From the NCBI RefSeq assembly GCF_003515075.1, contig NZ_QWLV01000009.1:1-64000 (forward strand): a DNA stretch of 64,000 nucleotides. The letters run 5' to 3'. The translations under genes were made by a program, and so were the position numbers. Source of the stretch: Sphingomonas gilva (GTDB lineage Bacteria; Pseudomonadota; Alphaproteobacteria; Sphingomonadales; Sphingomonadaceae). This document shows, piece after piece, positions 6,566-14,988 of this stretch (the first letter of the stretch is position 1; the number at the start of each line of letters is the position of its first letter). The notes below the pieces were generated by a model that made no database searches, had not been told where the DNA came from, and saw only the letters and a program-made list of their open reading frames with translations.

Positions 6566-8659
6566 ATGAAGGCCACAAGCCTCGCCTGCCTGCTGCTCGC
6601 CACCACCGCGCTCTCCGCCTGCGCGACCACCGCCACGAACGACGCCGCGCAGGTGACCAGCGCCGAGCAGACCGAGATCGTCTCGGACGCCGCCGCCGGC
6701 CCGGTCGAGCCCGCCGCCGCGCCCGGCCCGCAGATCGGCAGCTACGGCTTCGACGCCGCCGGCATGGATCGCGCGGTCGCGCCCGGCGACGATTTCGACC
6801 TCTATGCCAACGGCACCTGGAAGGCGGAGACCGAGATTCCCGCCGATCGCTCGAGCTACGGCGCGTTCCACGTCCTCGACGATCTCTCGCTCGCCCGCAC
6901 CCGCGCGATCCTGGAAGAGCTGCGGAGCCAGCCCGCGAGCAAGTCGGGCGCGGCCTATGCCAGCTTCATGAACCAGGCCGGCATCGAGGCGAAGGGCCTC
7001 GCCCCGTTCAAGCCCTGGATCGACGACATCAAGTCGGTGAAGACCCACGCCGAATATGCGAAGCTCATCGGCCGCGCCAACCGGATCGGCGTCGAATCGC
7101 CGTTCGGCATGGGCGCCGGCATCGATGACAAGAACCCGGTGCGCTACGCCCTGTCGCTCGCCCAGGCGGGCCTCGCCATGCCCGATCGCGATTATTATCT
7201 GAAGACCGAAGACACCTTCGTGAAGTACCGCGAGGCGTACCGCGCGCACATCGCCAAGATGTTCACGCTCGCGGGCGAGCCCGATGCCGACGCCCGCGCC
7301 GCGCGCGTGCTCGCCTTCGAGACAGAGCTCGCCAAGGTCCACTGGACCAGGGAGGAGAGCCGCGACGCGGACAAGACCTACAACCTGCGCACCTTCGCCC
7401 AGCTGGAGGCGGAGGCGCCCGGCTTCGACTGGCGGGGCTTCTTCTCCGAATCGGGCGTCGTTCCCGAGGATCTGATCGTCGTCCAGCCGAGCGCGATCAC
7501 CGCCAGCGCGGCTCTGGTCGCCAAGACCCCGGTCGAGACGCTGAAGGACGCGCTGCTGATCCGCAGCCTGGACAGCTATGCGAGCTATCTGCCCAAGGCC
7601 TTCGACGACGAGCGCTTCGCCTTTTTCAGCACCACGCTTTCGGGCACGCCGCAGCAGCGCGAGCGCTGGAAGCGCGGGGTCAGCTTCGTCTCGGGCATCC
7701 TCGGGGAGGATGTCGGCAAGATCTATGTCGAGCGCCATTTCGACGCCGAGACCAAGGCGGTGATGGACGATCTGGTGAAGAACGTCATCGCCGCGATGGA
7801 CCGCCGCCTCCAGGGGCTGACCTGGATGGCGCCCGAGACCAAGGTCAAGGCGCGCGCCAAGCTCGCCGCCTTCACGCCCAAGATCGGCTATCCGAGCAAC
7901 TGGCGCGACTATTCGGCGCTGGAGATCAGGCCCGACGATGCGCTGGGCAACGCGATGCGCGCCCAGATCTTCGAGCATGAGCGCCAGCTGAAGCGCCTGC
8001 CCGGCCCGGTCGACCGCACCGAATGGCTGATGACGCCGATGACGATCAACGCCTACGCCAATCCGACCCTGAACGAGATCGTCTTTCCCGCCGCGATCCT
8101 GCAGCCGCCCTTCTTCGATCCCAAGGCCGATCCGGCGATCAACTATGGCGGCATCGGCGCGGTGATCGGCCATGAGATCAGCCACCATTTCGACGATCAG
8201 GGCCGCAAATACGACGCCACCGGGCGCCTCTCCGAATGGTGGACGCCCGAGGACGAGAAGCGTTTCGAGGCGCTGACCGACAAGCTCGTCGCGCAGTACG
8301 ACGCCTATGAGCCGCTCCCCGGCCAGCATGTCAGCGGCCGGCTGACGCTGGGCGAGAATATCGGCGATCTCGCCGGGCTGACGGTGGCCTATGACGCCTA
8401 TCGCGCCTCGCTGGGCGGCAAGGAGGCGCCGGTGATCGACGGCATGACGGGCGATCAGCGCTTCTATCTCGGCTGGGCGCAGGTGTGGCGCACCAAGATG
8501 CGCGAGGCGGCGCTGCGCCAGCAGCTGCTGAGCGATCCGCACAGCCCCGGCGCGCAGCGCATCTGGGTGGTGCGCAACCTCGATCCGTGGTCGGCGGCGT
8601 TCGACACCGAGGGCGGCAAGCTCCACCTCGCCCCCGACGCCCGCGTCCGCATCTGGTAA
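6566..8659 (+). CDS. M13 family metallopeptidase (neprilysin/PepO-like), lipoprotein
   Basis: The 697-aa protein begins with a lipoprotein signal peptide (LLLATTALSAC, lipidated Cys about residue 19). M13_N and M13 domains follow. Zinc site: GHEISHHFDDQG (HExxH near residue 540), the downstream glutamate in GENIGDLAGL, and the conserved NPTLNEIVFPAAILQPPFF substrate segment. It ends with the family's basic/aromatic tail around RVRIW. It is expected to be anchored in the envelope, where it cleaves peptides. The SD AAGGA lies about 9 bases before the ATG. The palindrome 32 bases further upstream suggests repression by a dimeric regulator. REPIN copy B follows the stop. Confidence 0.95.
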   Translation: MKATSLACLLLATTALSACATTATNDAAQVTSAEQTEIVSDAAAGPVEPAAAPGPQIGSYGFDAAGMDRAVAPGDDFDLYANGTWKAETEIPADRSSYGAFHVLDDLSLARTRAILEELRSQPASKSGAAYASFMNQAGIEAKGLAPFKPWIDDIKSVKTHAEYAKLIGRANRIGVESPFGMGAGIDDKNPVRYALSLAQAGLAMPDRDYYLKTEDTFVKYREAYRAHIAKMFTLAGEPDADARAARVLAFETELAKVHWTREESRDADKTYNLRTFAQLEAEAPGFDWRGFFSESGVVPEDLIVVQPSAITASAALVAKTPVETLKDALLIRSLDSYASYLPKAFDDERFAFFSTTLSGTPQQRERWKRGVSFVSGILGEDVGKIYVERHFDAETKAVMDDLVKNVIAAMDRRLQGLTWMAPETKVKARAKLAAFTPKIGYPSNWRDYSALEIRPDDALGNAMRAQIFEHERQLKRLPGPVDRTEWLMTPMTINAYANPTLNEIVFPAAILQPPFFDPKADPAINYGGIGAVIGHEISHHFDDQGRKYDATGRLSEWWTPEDEKRFEALTDKLVAQYDAYEPLPGQHVSGRLTLGENIGDLAGLTVAYDAYRASLGGKEAPVIDGMTGDQRFYLGWAQVWRTKMREAALRQQLLSDPHSPGAQRIWVVRNLDPWSAAFDTEGGKLHLAPDARVRIW

Positions 8660-8667
8660 GGTGGGGG

Positions 8668-8797
8668 CGTCGCCCCTGCGCAGGCAGGGGCCTCAGTCGG
8701 CATACGCAATGTTTGATGTGCCACAAACCCAGCGGCCCCTGCCTCCACGGGCACCCATCAAAGTAATACTTTGATGGGACCCGGCACAGGGGCGACG
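8668..8797. repeat. REPIN-like element, copy B, interrupted by a second palindrome
   Basis: The left arm (8668-8692) is identical to copies A and C, and the whole element is in the opposite orientation to them. In the right arm the expected GCGC is replaced by about 43 bases. These contain a perfect 12-bp-arm palindrome, CCCATCAAAGTA-a-TACTTTGATGGG (8754-8778). The arm then resumes as AGGGGCGACG. Confidence 0.8.
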
Positions 8798-8894
8798 AGA
8801 AGGTGATCTGCAACGGGCCGACCGACCGCTAGGGGCGATCCACACCACTCACCCTTGACGCCCGCCGCTTGCGCACCACAAGGGGCCGGTCCTC

Positions 8895-11288
8895 ATGCGC
8901 AGCCTGACCGCCTCATCCCAATCCAACGTCGCGTTGCGCGATCCCGTCGCGCTGGCGGTCGCGTCGCTCGCCGCGATCGCCGCCAGCGGGCTGGTCCTGT
9001 GGGCGGTGGGCAGCGCGATCGTCGCCGCCGCGTTCCTGGCGGGCGTGATCGCGATCATGGGGATCGTCGTCCTCGCCCGTCGCCTGGGCGGGGGGACGGA
9101 GCCTGCCGCGCCGGTGATCGACTGGACCATCGCCCGCGCGCTGGCGAGCGGGGAGGGCGGCGCGCTCGCCGTCACCGATCGCGCCGGCCGGCTCGTTTGC
9201 GCCAATGACCGCTACGAGGCCGCGTTCGGCGGCTTCGTCACGCCGCCGAGCCTGCCCGTCGGCGACGCCGGCGTGGCCGCGCTCACCGCCGCGGGCCGCA
9301 CCGCCTGGCGCGACGGCATGGGCGGGGCGCCCGGCCTCGTCGCGAACGGCGCGCAGTTCGGCGTGACGGTGGAGCGGAGCGGCGCGCAGGAGGATCTGCT
9401 CGTCTGGCGCTTCGTCCCGACGGCGGAGACCGATCTGGCGGCGGACGCCGGCCGGCTGCTCGGCGGCAGCGCGGGCGACGCGCTGGGCCGCGCCGGGGTG
9501 ATGGCCGCGCTGATGGCGCCGCAGGGGCGGGCGATCGCCGCCAACCGCGTGCTCCGCCTGCGCGCGATGGGGCATGAGGAAGGCGCGATCGAGGGCCGCG
9601 ATTTCGCCTCGATGCTCACCGCAGACGGCGAGGGCGCGATCCGCTTCGCCAGCGAAGGCCCGCTCGGCCGGCCGTTGCGCATCGTCCACGTTCCGCTCGC
9701 CGCGGGATCGCCCTCGCTCTTGTTCCTGATCGACGACGATCGCCCCGTCGTCAGCGGCCGGGGGGGCGCGCAGACCTCCGAACCGGCGCGCGCGCTGGTC
9801 GATCTGCTGCCCTTCGGCCTCGCGCTGGTCGATCGCGACGGCCGCTTCATCCACATGAATGAGGCCTTCGCCCGCGCCGCCCATGTCGAGGCGCAGTCGC
9901 CGCCGGTCTATCCCGGCGACCTCGTCATCCGCGAGGACAAGGCGGCGGTCGCCGACGCGGTGCGCCGCCACGCCGGCGGCAATCCCTATGTCGCCGACAT
10001 GGCGGTCCGCCTGCGCGACCATCCCGACGAGCCGGTCGCGCTGACCATCGCCGGCGCGCGCGGGCTGGGCGAAGCGGCGGTGCTCTTGAGCCTCAAGGAC
10101 AACAGCGAGGAATCGAAGCTCAAGCGCCAGGTCGCGCAGGCGACCAAGATGCAGGCGGTGGGCCAGCTCGCCGGCGGCGTCGCGCACGATTTCAACAACA
10201 TCCTGACCGCTATCATCGGGCATTGCGACCTGATGCTGATGCGCCACACGCCGGGCGACAGCGACTATGACGATATCCAGCAGATCAAGGCCAATTCGAA
10301 CCGCGCCGCCGGCCTGACCCGCCAGCTGCTCGCCTTCTCGCGCCAGCAGACGCTCCGCCCCCAGGTGCTGCAGCTGCCCGACGTCATCTCGGAGGTGTCG
10401 AACCTGCTCAAGCGCCTGCTGGGTGAGACCGTCACCCTCCAGATCAAGCATGGCCGCGATCTCGGCGCGGTGCGCGCCGATCCGGGGCAGCTCGAACAGG
10501 TCATCATCAACCTCGCGGTCAACGCGCGCGACGCGATGCAGTCCAAGGGTTCGGGCGGCGTGCTCACCATCCAGACGCGCGCGGTCTCGGTCGCGGAGGC
10601 GCGCCGGATGGGCGACGATCTGCTGCCCCAGGCCGAATATACCGCCTTGAGCGTGTCGGACACCGGCACCGGCATCCCGGCCGAGGCGCTGCCCAAGATC
10701 TTCGAGCCCTTCTTCACCACCAAGGATGTCGGCAAGGGCACCGGGCTCGGCCTCTCCACCGTTTACGGTATCGTCAAGCAGTCGGGCGGCTTCATCTTCG
10801 CCGATTCGGCGCCGGGCAAGGGCGCGACCTTCACCATCTATCTTCCCGTCCACCGCGCCGAGGAAGCGCCGAAGGTCGCCCCGCCGCCCGCGAAGGAAAG
10901 GGTAGAGGCGGCGTGGGGATCGGGCACCATCCTCCTCGTCGAGGACGAGGCGATGGTCCGCGCCGTCGCCGAGCGCGCGCTGGTGCGCCACGGCTACACC
11001 GTGCTCACCGCCGAGCATGGCGAGGCCGCGCTCGAGCTGCTCGAAGACGGCGCCAATCCGGACCTGATGGTGTCCGACGTGGTGATGCCGACGATGGACG
11101 GGCCGACCCTCGTCCGCCACGCGCGCCAGCGTTATCCGTCGCTGCCGATCCTGTTCATGTCGGGCTATGCCGAGGAGCAGCTGAGGAAGTCGATCGACCT
11201 CGACAATGTCGCGTTCCTGCCCAAGCCCTTCTCGGTGCAGGATCTGGCCGCGGCGGTGCAGGTCGCGCTGGCGCGGCATGGGAAATAG
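8895..11288 (+). CDS. cckA: Cell-cycle hybrid histidine kinase CckA
   Basis: The 797-aa protein has, in order: two N-terminal membrane helices (about residues 18-60), PAS-like regions (about 75-190 and 290-400), a HisKA domain with phospho-acceptor His in LAGGVAHDFNNILTAIIGH, and HATPase_c (NLAVNARDAMQ N-box, DTGTGIP, FFTTKDVGKGTGLGLSTVYG). A C-terminal receiver follows (ILLVEDE, Asp in LMVSDVVMPTMDGP, FLPKPFS). The VAHDFNNIL form and this domain order are hallmarks of alphaproteobacterial CckA, which feeds ChpT and CtrA. A receiver-only protein starts 36 bases downstream. Confidence 0.93.
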   Translation: MRSLTASSQSNVALRDPVALAVASLAAIAASGLVLWAVGSAIVAAAFLAGVIAIMGIVVLARRLGGGTEPAAPVIDWTIARALASGEGGALAVTDRAGRLVCANDRYEAAFGGFVTPPSLPVGDAGVAALTAAGRTAWRDGMGGAPGLVANGAQFGVTVERSGAQEDLLVWRFVPTAETDLAADAGRLLGGSAGDALGRAGVMAALMAPQGRAIAANRVLRLRAMGHEEGAIEGRDFASMLTADGEGAIRFASEGPLGRPLRIVHVPLAAGSPSLLFLIDDDRPVVSGRGGAQTSEPARALVDLLPFGLALVDRDGRFIHMNEAFARAAHVEAQSPPVYPGDLVIREDKAAVADAVRRHAGGNPYVADMAVRLRDHPDEPVALTIAGARGLGEAAVLLSLKDNSEESKLKRQVAQATKMQAVGQLAGGVAHDFNNILTAIIGHCDLMLMRHTPGDSDYDDIQQIKANSNRAAGLTRQLLAFSRQQTLRPQVLQLPDVISEVSNLLKRLLGETVTLQIKHGRDLGAVRADPGQLEQVIINLAVNARDAMQSKGSGGVLTIQTRAVSVAEARRMGDDLLPQAEYTALSVSDTGTGIPAEALPKIFEPFFTTKDVGKGTGLGLSTVYGIVKQSGGFIFADSAPGKGATFTIYLPVHRAEEAPKVAPPPAKERVEAAWGSGTILLVEDEAMVRAVAERALVRHGYTVLTAEHGEAALELLEDGANPDLMVSDVVMPTMDGPTLVRHARQRYPSLPILFMSGYAEEQLRKSIDLDNVAFLPKPFSVQDLAAAVQVALARHGK

Positions 11289-11324
11289 GTTGGCCGTGTG
11301 CTGCTTGCTGGTTATGCAACCGCA

Positions 11325-11678
11325 ATGACCAAGCGCCGTATTCTGATCGTCGAGGACGAACCCCTCATCGCGATGATGCTGGAGGATTTCCTCGAAGCCG
11401 GCGGCATGGCGGTGGCGGGCGTGACCGACACCGTGCAGAGCGCGCTGGCGGTGGCGGGGGAGGGCGGCGTCGATGCGGCGATCCTCGACGTCAATCTCTC
11501 GGGCGGTGAGAAGAGCTGGCCGGTGGCGCAGGCGCTGGCGGAAAAGAACATCCCGTTCCTGTTCGCGACGGGCGGCGGCGACGGCTCGATCGACGAGGCC
11601 TTCCGCGGCCGTCCGACCATCATCAAGCCCTATACGCTGGACGGCGTGACGAGCGCGGTGGGTGACTTGTTCGCGTGA
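11325..11678 (+). CDS. Single-domain response regulator
   Basis: The 117-aa protein, counted from the ATG of MTKRRILIVEDEPLIAMML, consists of a receiver domain only. The acidic pocket is VEDEP, the phospho-acceptor Asp lies in AAILDVNLSGG, the switch region is FLFATGGGD, and the conserved Lys is in IIKPYTLDGV. A GTG at 11298 would add nine residues with no homology signal. No output domain is visible, so it may act as a phosphate sink or relay partner. Its position directly behind cckA invites a link to that pathway, but this is inferred from context only. Confidence 0.85.
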   Translation: MTKRRILIVEDEPLIAMMLEDFLEAGGMAVAGVTDTVQSALAVAGEGGVDAAILDVNLSGGEKSWPVAQALAEKNIPFLFATGGGDGSIDEAFRGRPTIIKPYTLDGVTSAVGDLFA

Positions 11679-11691
11679 AAATGGGCTAGAA

Positions 11692-11719
11692 TCGCCGCCC
11701 CTGCGAAGGCAGGGGCCTC
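11692..11719. repeat. Single degenerate REP arm (half of the REPIN family)
   Basis: CGCCCCTGCGAAGGCAGGGG keeps the 8-bp hairpin of the REPIN arms with one loop change (GCGC to GCGA). No partner arm follows. It lies just before the recA SOS box. Confidence 0.65.
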
Positions 11720-11737
11720 TGCGTGATCGGAATGCAA

Positions 11738-11752
11738 GTTCTCCTCTTGTTC
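11738..11752 (+). promoter_or_regulatory. Alphaproteobacterial LexA (SOS) box of recA
   Basis: GTTCTCCTCTTGTTC fits GTTC-N7-GTTC exactly, the direct-repeat LexA operator of alphaproteobacteria. It sits 56 bases before the recA ATG. The second GTTC also starts an inverted repeat GTTC-N5-GAAC (11749-11761), so two half-site geometries overlap. Confidence 0.85.
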
Positions 11753-11807
11753 TTCCGGAACAAACGCGATACACACCCCGTCATATTCGTGACCAAAGGA
11801 GCGCGAC

Positions 11808-12878
11808 ATGGCGGCACAGCTGAAGGTGATCGATAACGGCATGGCTACCACCACCGAAAAGCAGAAGGCGCTGGACGCCGCCCTGGCGCAGATCGACCGC
11901 GCCTTCGGCAAGGGCTCGGCGATGAAGCTCGGCAGCCGCGAGGCGATCGAGATCGAGGCGGTGTCGACCGGCTCGCTCGGGCTCGACATCGCGCTCGGCA
12001 TCGGCGGCCTGCCGCGCGGCCGCGTGATCGAGGTGTACGGCCCGGAAAGCTCGGGCAAGACCACGCTCGCGCTGCACGTCATCGCAGAGGCGCAGAAGAT
12101 GGGCGGCACCGCCGCCTTCGTCGATGCCGAGCACGCGCTCGATCCCGGCTACGCCAGGAAGCTCGGCGTCGACATCGACGAGCTGATCGTCTCGCAGCCC
12201 GACACCGGCGAGCAGGCGCTGGAGATCGTCGATACGCTGGTCCGCTCCAACGCGATCGACGTGCTGGTGGTCGATTCGGTCGCGGCGCTCGTCCCGCGCG
12301 CGGAGATCGAGGGCGAGATGGGCGACAGCCATGTCGGCCTGCAGGCGCGGCTGATGTCGCAGAGCTTGCGCAAGCTCACCGGCTCGATCAGCCGCTCGCG
12401 CTGCATCGTCATCTTCATCAACCAGCTGCGCATGAAGATCGGCGTGATGTACGGCAATCCGGAAACCACGACCGGCGGCAACGCCTTGAAATTCTACGCC
12501 TCCGTCCGTCTCGACATCCGCCGCACCGGCCAGATCAAGGATCGCGACGAGATCATCGGTAACTCCACACGCGTGAAGATCGTGAAGAACAAGGTCGCCC
12601 CGCCGTTCAAGCAGGTCGAGTTCGACATCATGTACGGCGAGGGCGTGTCGAAGATTGGCGAGATCCTCGATCTCGGCGTCAAGGCCGGCCTGGTCGAGAA
12701 ATCGGGCGCCTGGTTCAGCTACGATTCGGTCCGCATCGGCCAGGGCCGCGAGAACGCGAAGACCTTCCTCAAGGAGAATCCCGAGCTCTGTTCGAAGCTC
12801 GAGGCGGCGATCCGCGCGCGCACCGACAAGGTCGCCGAGGAGATGATCGCCGGCGTCGGCCCGGACGACGAGGCTTGA
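11808..12878 (+). CDS. recA: Recombinase RecA
   Basis: The 356-aa protein forms ATP-dependent filaments on single-stranded DNA for strand exchange and LexA cleavage. Walker A is [13 protein letters not shown] (about residue 76), Walker B is [11 protein letters not shown], and the L2 loop and [22 protein letters not shown] signature are present. The acidic C-terminus ends GPDDEA. The SD AAAGGAG lies 7 bases before the ATG at 11808. The upstream SOS box predicts LexA control. A strong hairpin follows the stop. The gene is monocistronic. Confidence 0.98.
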   Translation: MAAQLKVIDNGMATTTEKQKALDAALAQIDRAFGKGSAMKLGSREAIEIEAVSTGSLGLDIALGIGGLPRGRVIEVYGPESSGKTTLALHVIAEAQKMGGTAAFVDAEHALDPGYARKLGVDIDELIVSQPDTGEQALEIVDTLVRSNAIDVLVVDSVAALVPRAEIEGEMGDSHVGLQARLMSQSLRKLTGSISRSRCIVIFINQLRMKIGVMYGNPETTTGGNALKFYASVRLDIRRTGQIKDRDEIIGNSTRVKIVKNKVAPPFKQVEFDIMYGEGVSKIGEILDLGVKAGLVEKSGAWFSYDSVRIGQGRENAKTFLKENPELCSKLEAAIRARTDKVAEEMIAGVGPDDEA

Positions 12879-12940
12879 AACGCGCTTTGGTGTGAACTTT
12901 GTGTGACCTTTGAAAGGGCCGGTATGCGCCGGCCAGACCA

Positions 12941-12968
12941 GAAAGGCCCGCCCCAGCGCGGGCCTTTC
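12941..12968 (+). terminator. recA terminator-like hairpin
   Basis: A perfect 11-bp stem GAAAGGCCCGC / GCGGGCCTTTC with a 6-base loop lies 62 bases after the recA stop. A smaller hairpin, GGCCGG/CCGGCC, sits just before it at 12917-12934. The U-rich part is inside the stem rather than after it, as is common in GC-rich genomes. Confidence 0.65.
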
Positions 12969-13015
12969 GCATTTCGCGGCGGCGTGCGAAGCATGGGCGC
13001 GCAAGGGAGCCCTGC

Positions 13016-13642
13016 ATGACCATCACCGTCCATCACCTCGAAAACTCGCGCTCGCAGCGCGTCCTCTGGCTGCTCGAGGAACTGGGCCTCGACTATGAGG
13101 TCAAGCGCTACGAGCGCAACAAGGCGACCATGCTCGCCCCGCCCGAGTTGAAGGCGGTCCATCCGCTCGGCAAGTCGCCGGTCATCACCGACGACGGCGT
13201 CACCGTCGCGGAGACCGCCGCGATCGTCGAATATCTGGTCGAAAAGGCCGACGGCAGGCTCGGCCCGCCGGCGCACCGTGAAGCGGTGCTGCGCTACCGC
13301 CATTTCCTCCATTACGCCGAGGGCTCGCTGATGCCGCCGCTACTCGTGCTGCTCGTCCTCAGCCGCATCCCGATCCTCGGCAAGCGCGCGATGGCGCGTG
13401 TCCAGCCGATGCTCGACGTCCATCTCGATTGGCTGGAATCGGAGCTTTCCACCCGCGATTGGTTCGCCGGAAGCGAGTTCACCGCCGCCGACGTGATGAT
13501 GAGCTTCCCGCTAGAAGCCGCCCGTTCGCGCGGCGGTCTCGGGCCCTCGCGTCCGCATCTGATGCGCTGGCTCGAGCGCATCCATTCCCGCCCCGCTTAC
13601 AAGACAGCCCTCGCCAAGGGCGGCCCCTATGCCTATGCGTGA
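13016..13642 (+). CDS. Glutathione S-transferase
   Basis: The 208-aa cytosolic protein has a thioredoxin-like N-terminal domain and an all-helical C-terminal domain. N-terminal: ITVHHLENSRSQRVLWLLEE, with the Ser-Gln-Arg site of many bacterial GSTs, then GKSPVITDDG with the cis-Pro, and ETAAIVEYL. C-terminal: FTAADVMMSFPLE, the N-capping Asp motif. Length is typical. The ATG at 13016 has GGGAGCC upstream as SD. Substrates cannot be predicted. It may be read together with the transporter that starts 29 bases after its stop. Confidence 0.9.
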   Translation: MTITVHHLENSRSQRVLWLLEELGLDYEVKRYERNKATMLAPPELKAVHPLGKSPVITDDGVTVAETAAIVEYLVEKADGRLGPPAHREAVLRYRHFLHYAEGSLMPPLLVLLVLSRIPILGKRAMARVQPMLDVHLDWLESELSTRDWFAGSEFTAADVMMSFPLEAARSRGGLGPSRPHLMRWLERIHSRPAYKTALAKGGPYAYA

Positions 13643-13671
13643 CGGCAAAACACGAATTGGGGGACGCGTAG

Positions 13672-14988
13672 ATGCCTGAAACCGCAGCCGAACGGGCGAC
13701 CGAGAAGAAGGGGCTGTCGCTTCAATATCAGATGCTGGTCGGCTTCCTTGTCGGCCTGATCGGCGGCCTGATCGTCCACGTCTCCGCACCCGGTGCGCCG
13801 TGGGTGGAAGCGGTGACCACCTACGTCACCGGTCCGATCGGCCAGATCTTCCTGCGCCTGCTGTTCATGCTCGTCATCCCTCTGCTCTTTTCCGCGCTCG
13901 TCGTCGGCATCTCGGAAATGGGTGAGATACGCTCGCTGAAGCGCGTCGGCCTGCGCACGCTCGGCTATACGATTATCGTCTCGACCATCGCCGTCATCGT
14001 CAGCCTGGTGGTGGTGAACCTGCTCCAGCCCGGCAACGGCGTCGATCCCGTGCTCGCCCGATCGATGCTCGCCGACGCCGAAGCCGGCGCCCGCGCGATC
14101 ATCGATCGGGGTGCGGAAACGCCCAGCGGCATGTCCGCAGTGGTCGGCATCGTGCCGGACAATGTCGTCGGCGCGATGGGCAGCAACGCGGCGATCCTGT
14201 CGGTGATGTTCTTCGCGCTGTTCTTCGGCATCGGCGTGATGCTGACCGACACGCCCAACGCCCGCGCGCTGAAGGCCGGCATTGAGGGTCTGTTCGAGGT
14301 GACGATGCGCCTGATCGGCATCGTCATCCGCCTCGCGCCGCTCGCCGTCGCCTGCTTCATGTTCAACCTGGCGGCGCTGTTCGGCTGGGACCTGCTCGTG
14401 CGGCTCTCGGCGTTCGTCGGCGTGGTGCTGCTCGCGCTCGCCATCCAGATGTTCGTCGTCTTCCCGCTGCTCCTGAAGTTCGCCGGGGGCAAGTCGCCCA
14501 TCGCCTTCTTCCGCGAGACGCAGGAGGCGAGCGTCATGGCCTTCTCGACCGCCTCGTCCAACGCGACACTTCCCACCTCGCTGCGCGTCGCGGACGAGAT
14601 GCTGGGCCTGCCGCGCCGCGTCGCCCGATTCGTCCTCACCATCGGCGCCACCGCCAACCAGAACGGCACCGCGATGTTCGAGGGCGTGACCGTGCTGTTC
14701 CTCGCGCAGTTCTTCGGCGTCGAACTGAGCCTGTGGCAGCAGGTGATGGTGATGCTCGTCTGCATCCTGGGCGGTATCGGCACCGCCGGCGTGCCGGCCG
14801 GTTCGCTCCCCGTCGTCGCGCTGATCCTCGGCATGGTGGGCGTGCCGCCCGAGGGCATCGGCCTCGTGCTTGGCGTCGACCGCTTCCTCGACATGTGCCG
14901 CACCACCCTAAACGTCATCGGCGATCTCGTCGCGGCCCAGGTTATTTCCGCCGGTGAGCCCGCCGAGGTGGAGGTCGCCGGCACATGA
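13672..14988 (+). CDS. Dicarboxylate/amino acid:cation symporter (DAACS/SDF family)
   Basis: The 438-aa inner-membrane protein has the glutamate/dicarboxylate transporter fold. Signatures: the serine-rich hairpin STASSNATLPTSL, NQNGTAMFEGV (TM7 NMDGT-equivalent), GIGTAGVPAG (HP2), and GVDRFLDMCRTTLNVIGD in TM8, with Asp and Arg residues used for substrate binding. It is expected to import C4-dicarboxylates or acidic amino acids with Na+ or H+. Its stop overlaps the start of the M24 peptidase by ATGA, indicating translational coupling. This suggests joint handling of peptide-derived substrates. Confidence 0.92.
   Translation: MPETAAERATEKKGLSLQYQMLVGFLVGLIGGLIVHVSAPGAPWVEAVTTYVTGPIGQIFLRLLFMLVIPLLFSALVVGISEMGEIRSLKRVGLRTLGYTIIVSTIAVIVSLVVVNLLQPGNGVDPVLARSMLADAEAGARAIIDRGAETPSGMSAVVGIVPDNVVGAMGSNAAILSVMFFALFFGIGVMLTDTPNARALKAGIEGLFEVTMRLIGIVIRLAPLAVACFMFNLAALFGWDLLVRLSAFVGVVLLALAIQMFVVFPLLLKFAGGKSPIAFFRETQEASVMAFSTASSNATLPTSLRVADEMLGLPRRVARFVLTIGATANQNGTAMFEGVTVLFLAQFFGVELSLWQQVMVMLVCILGGIGTAGVPAGSLPVVALILGMVGVPPEGIGLVLGVDRFLDMCRTTLNVIGDLVAAQVISAGEPAEVEVAGT

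Noticed and set aside
5813-8626. 937-codon minus-strand open frame
   Set aside because: It is antisense to smpB, the DUF2062 gene and the M13 peptidase. Its composition is Arg/Ala/Gly/Asp-rich with no domain, as expected from the mirror frame of GC-rich genes.
8913-11774. 953-codon minus-strand open frame across cckA
   Set aside because: Pure shadow of cckA and the receiver gene; no motif and a biased composition.
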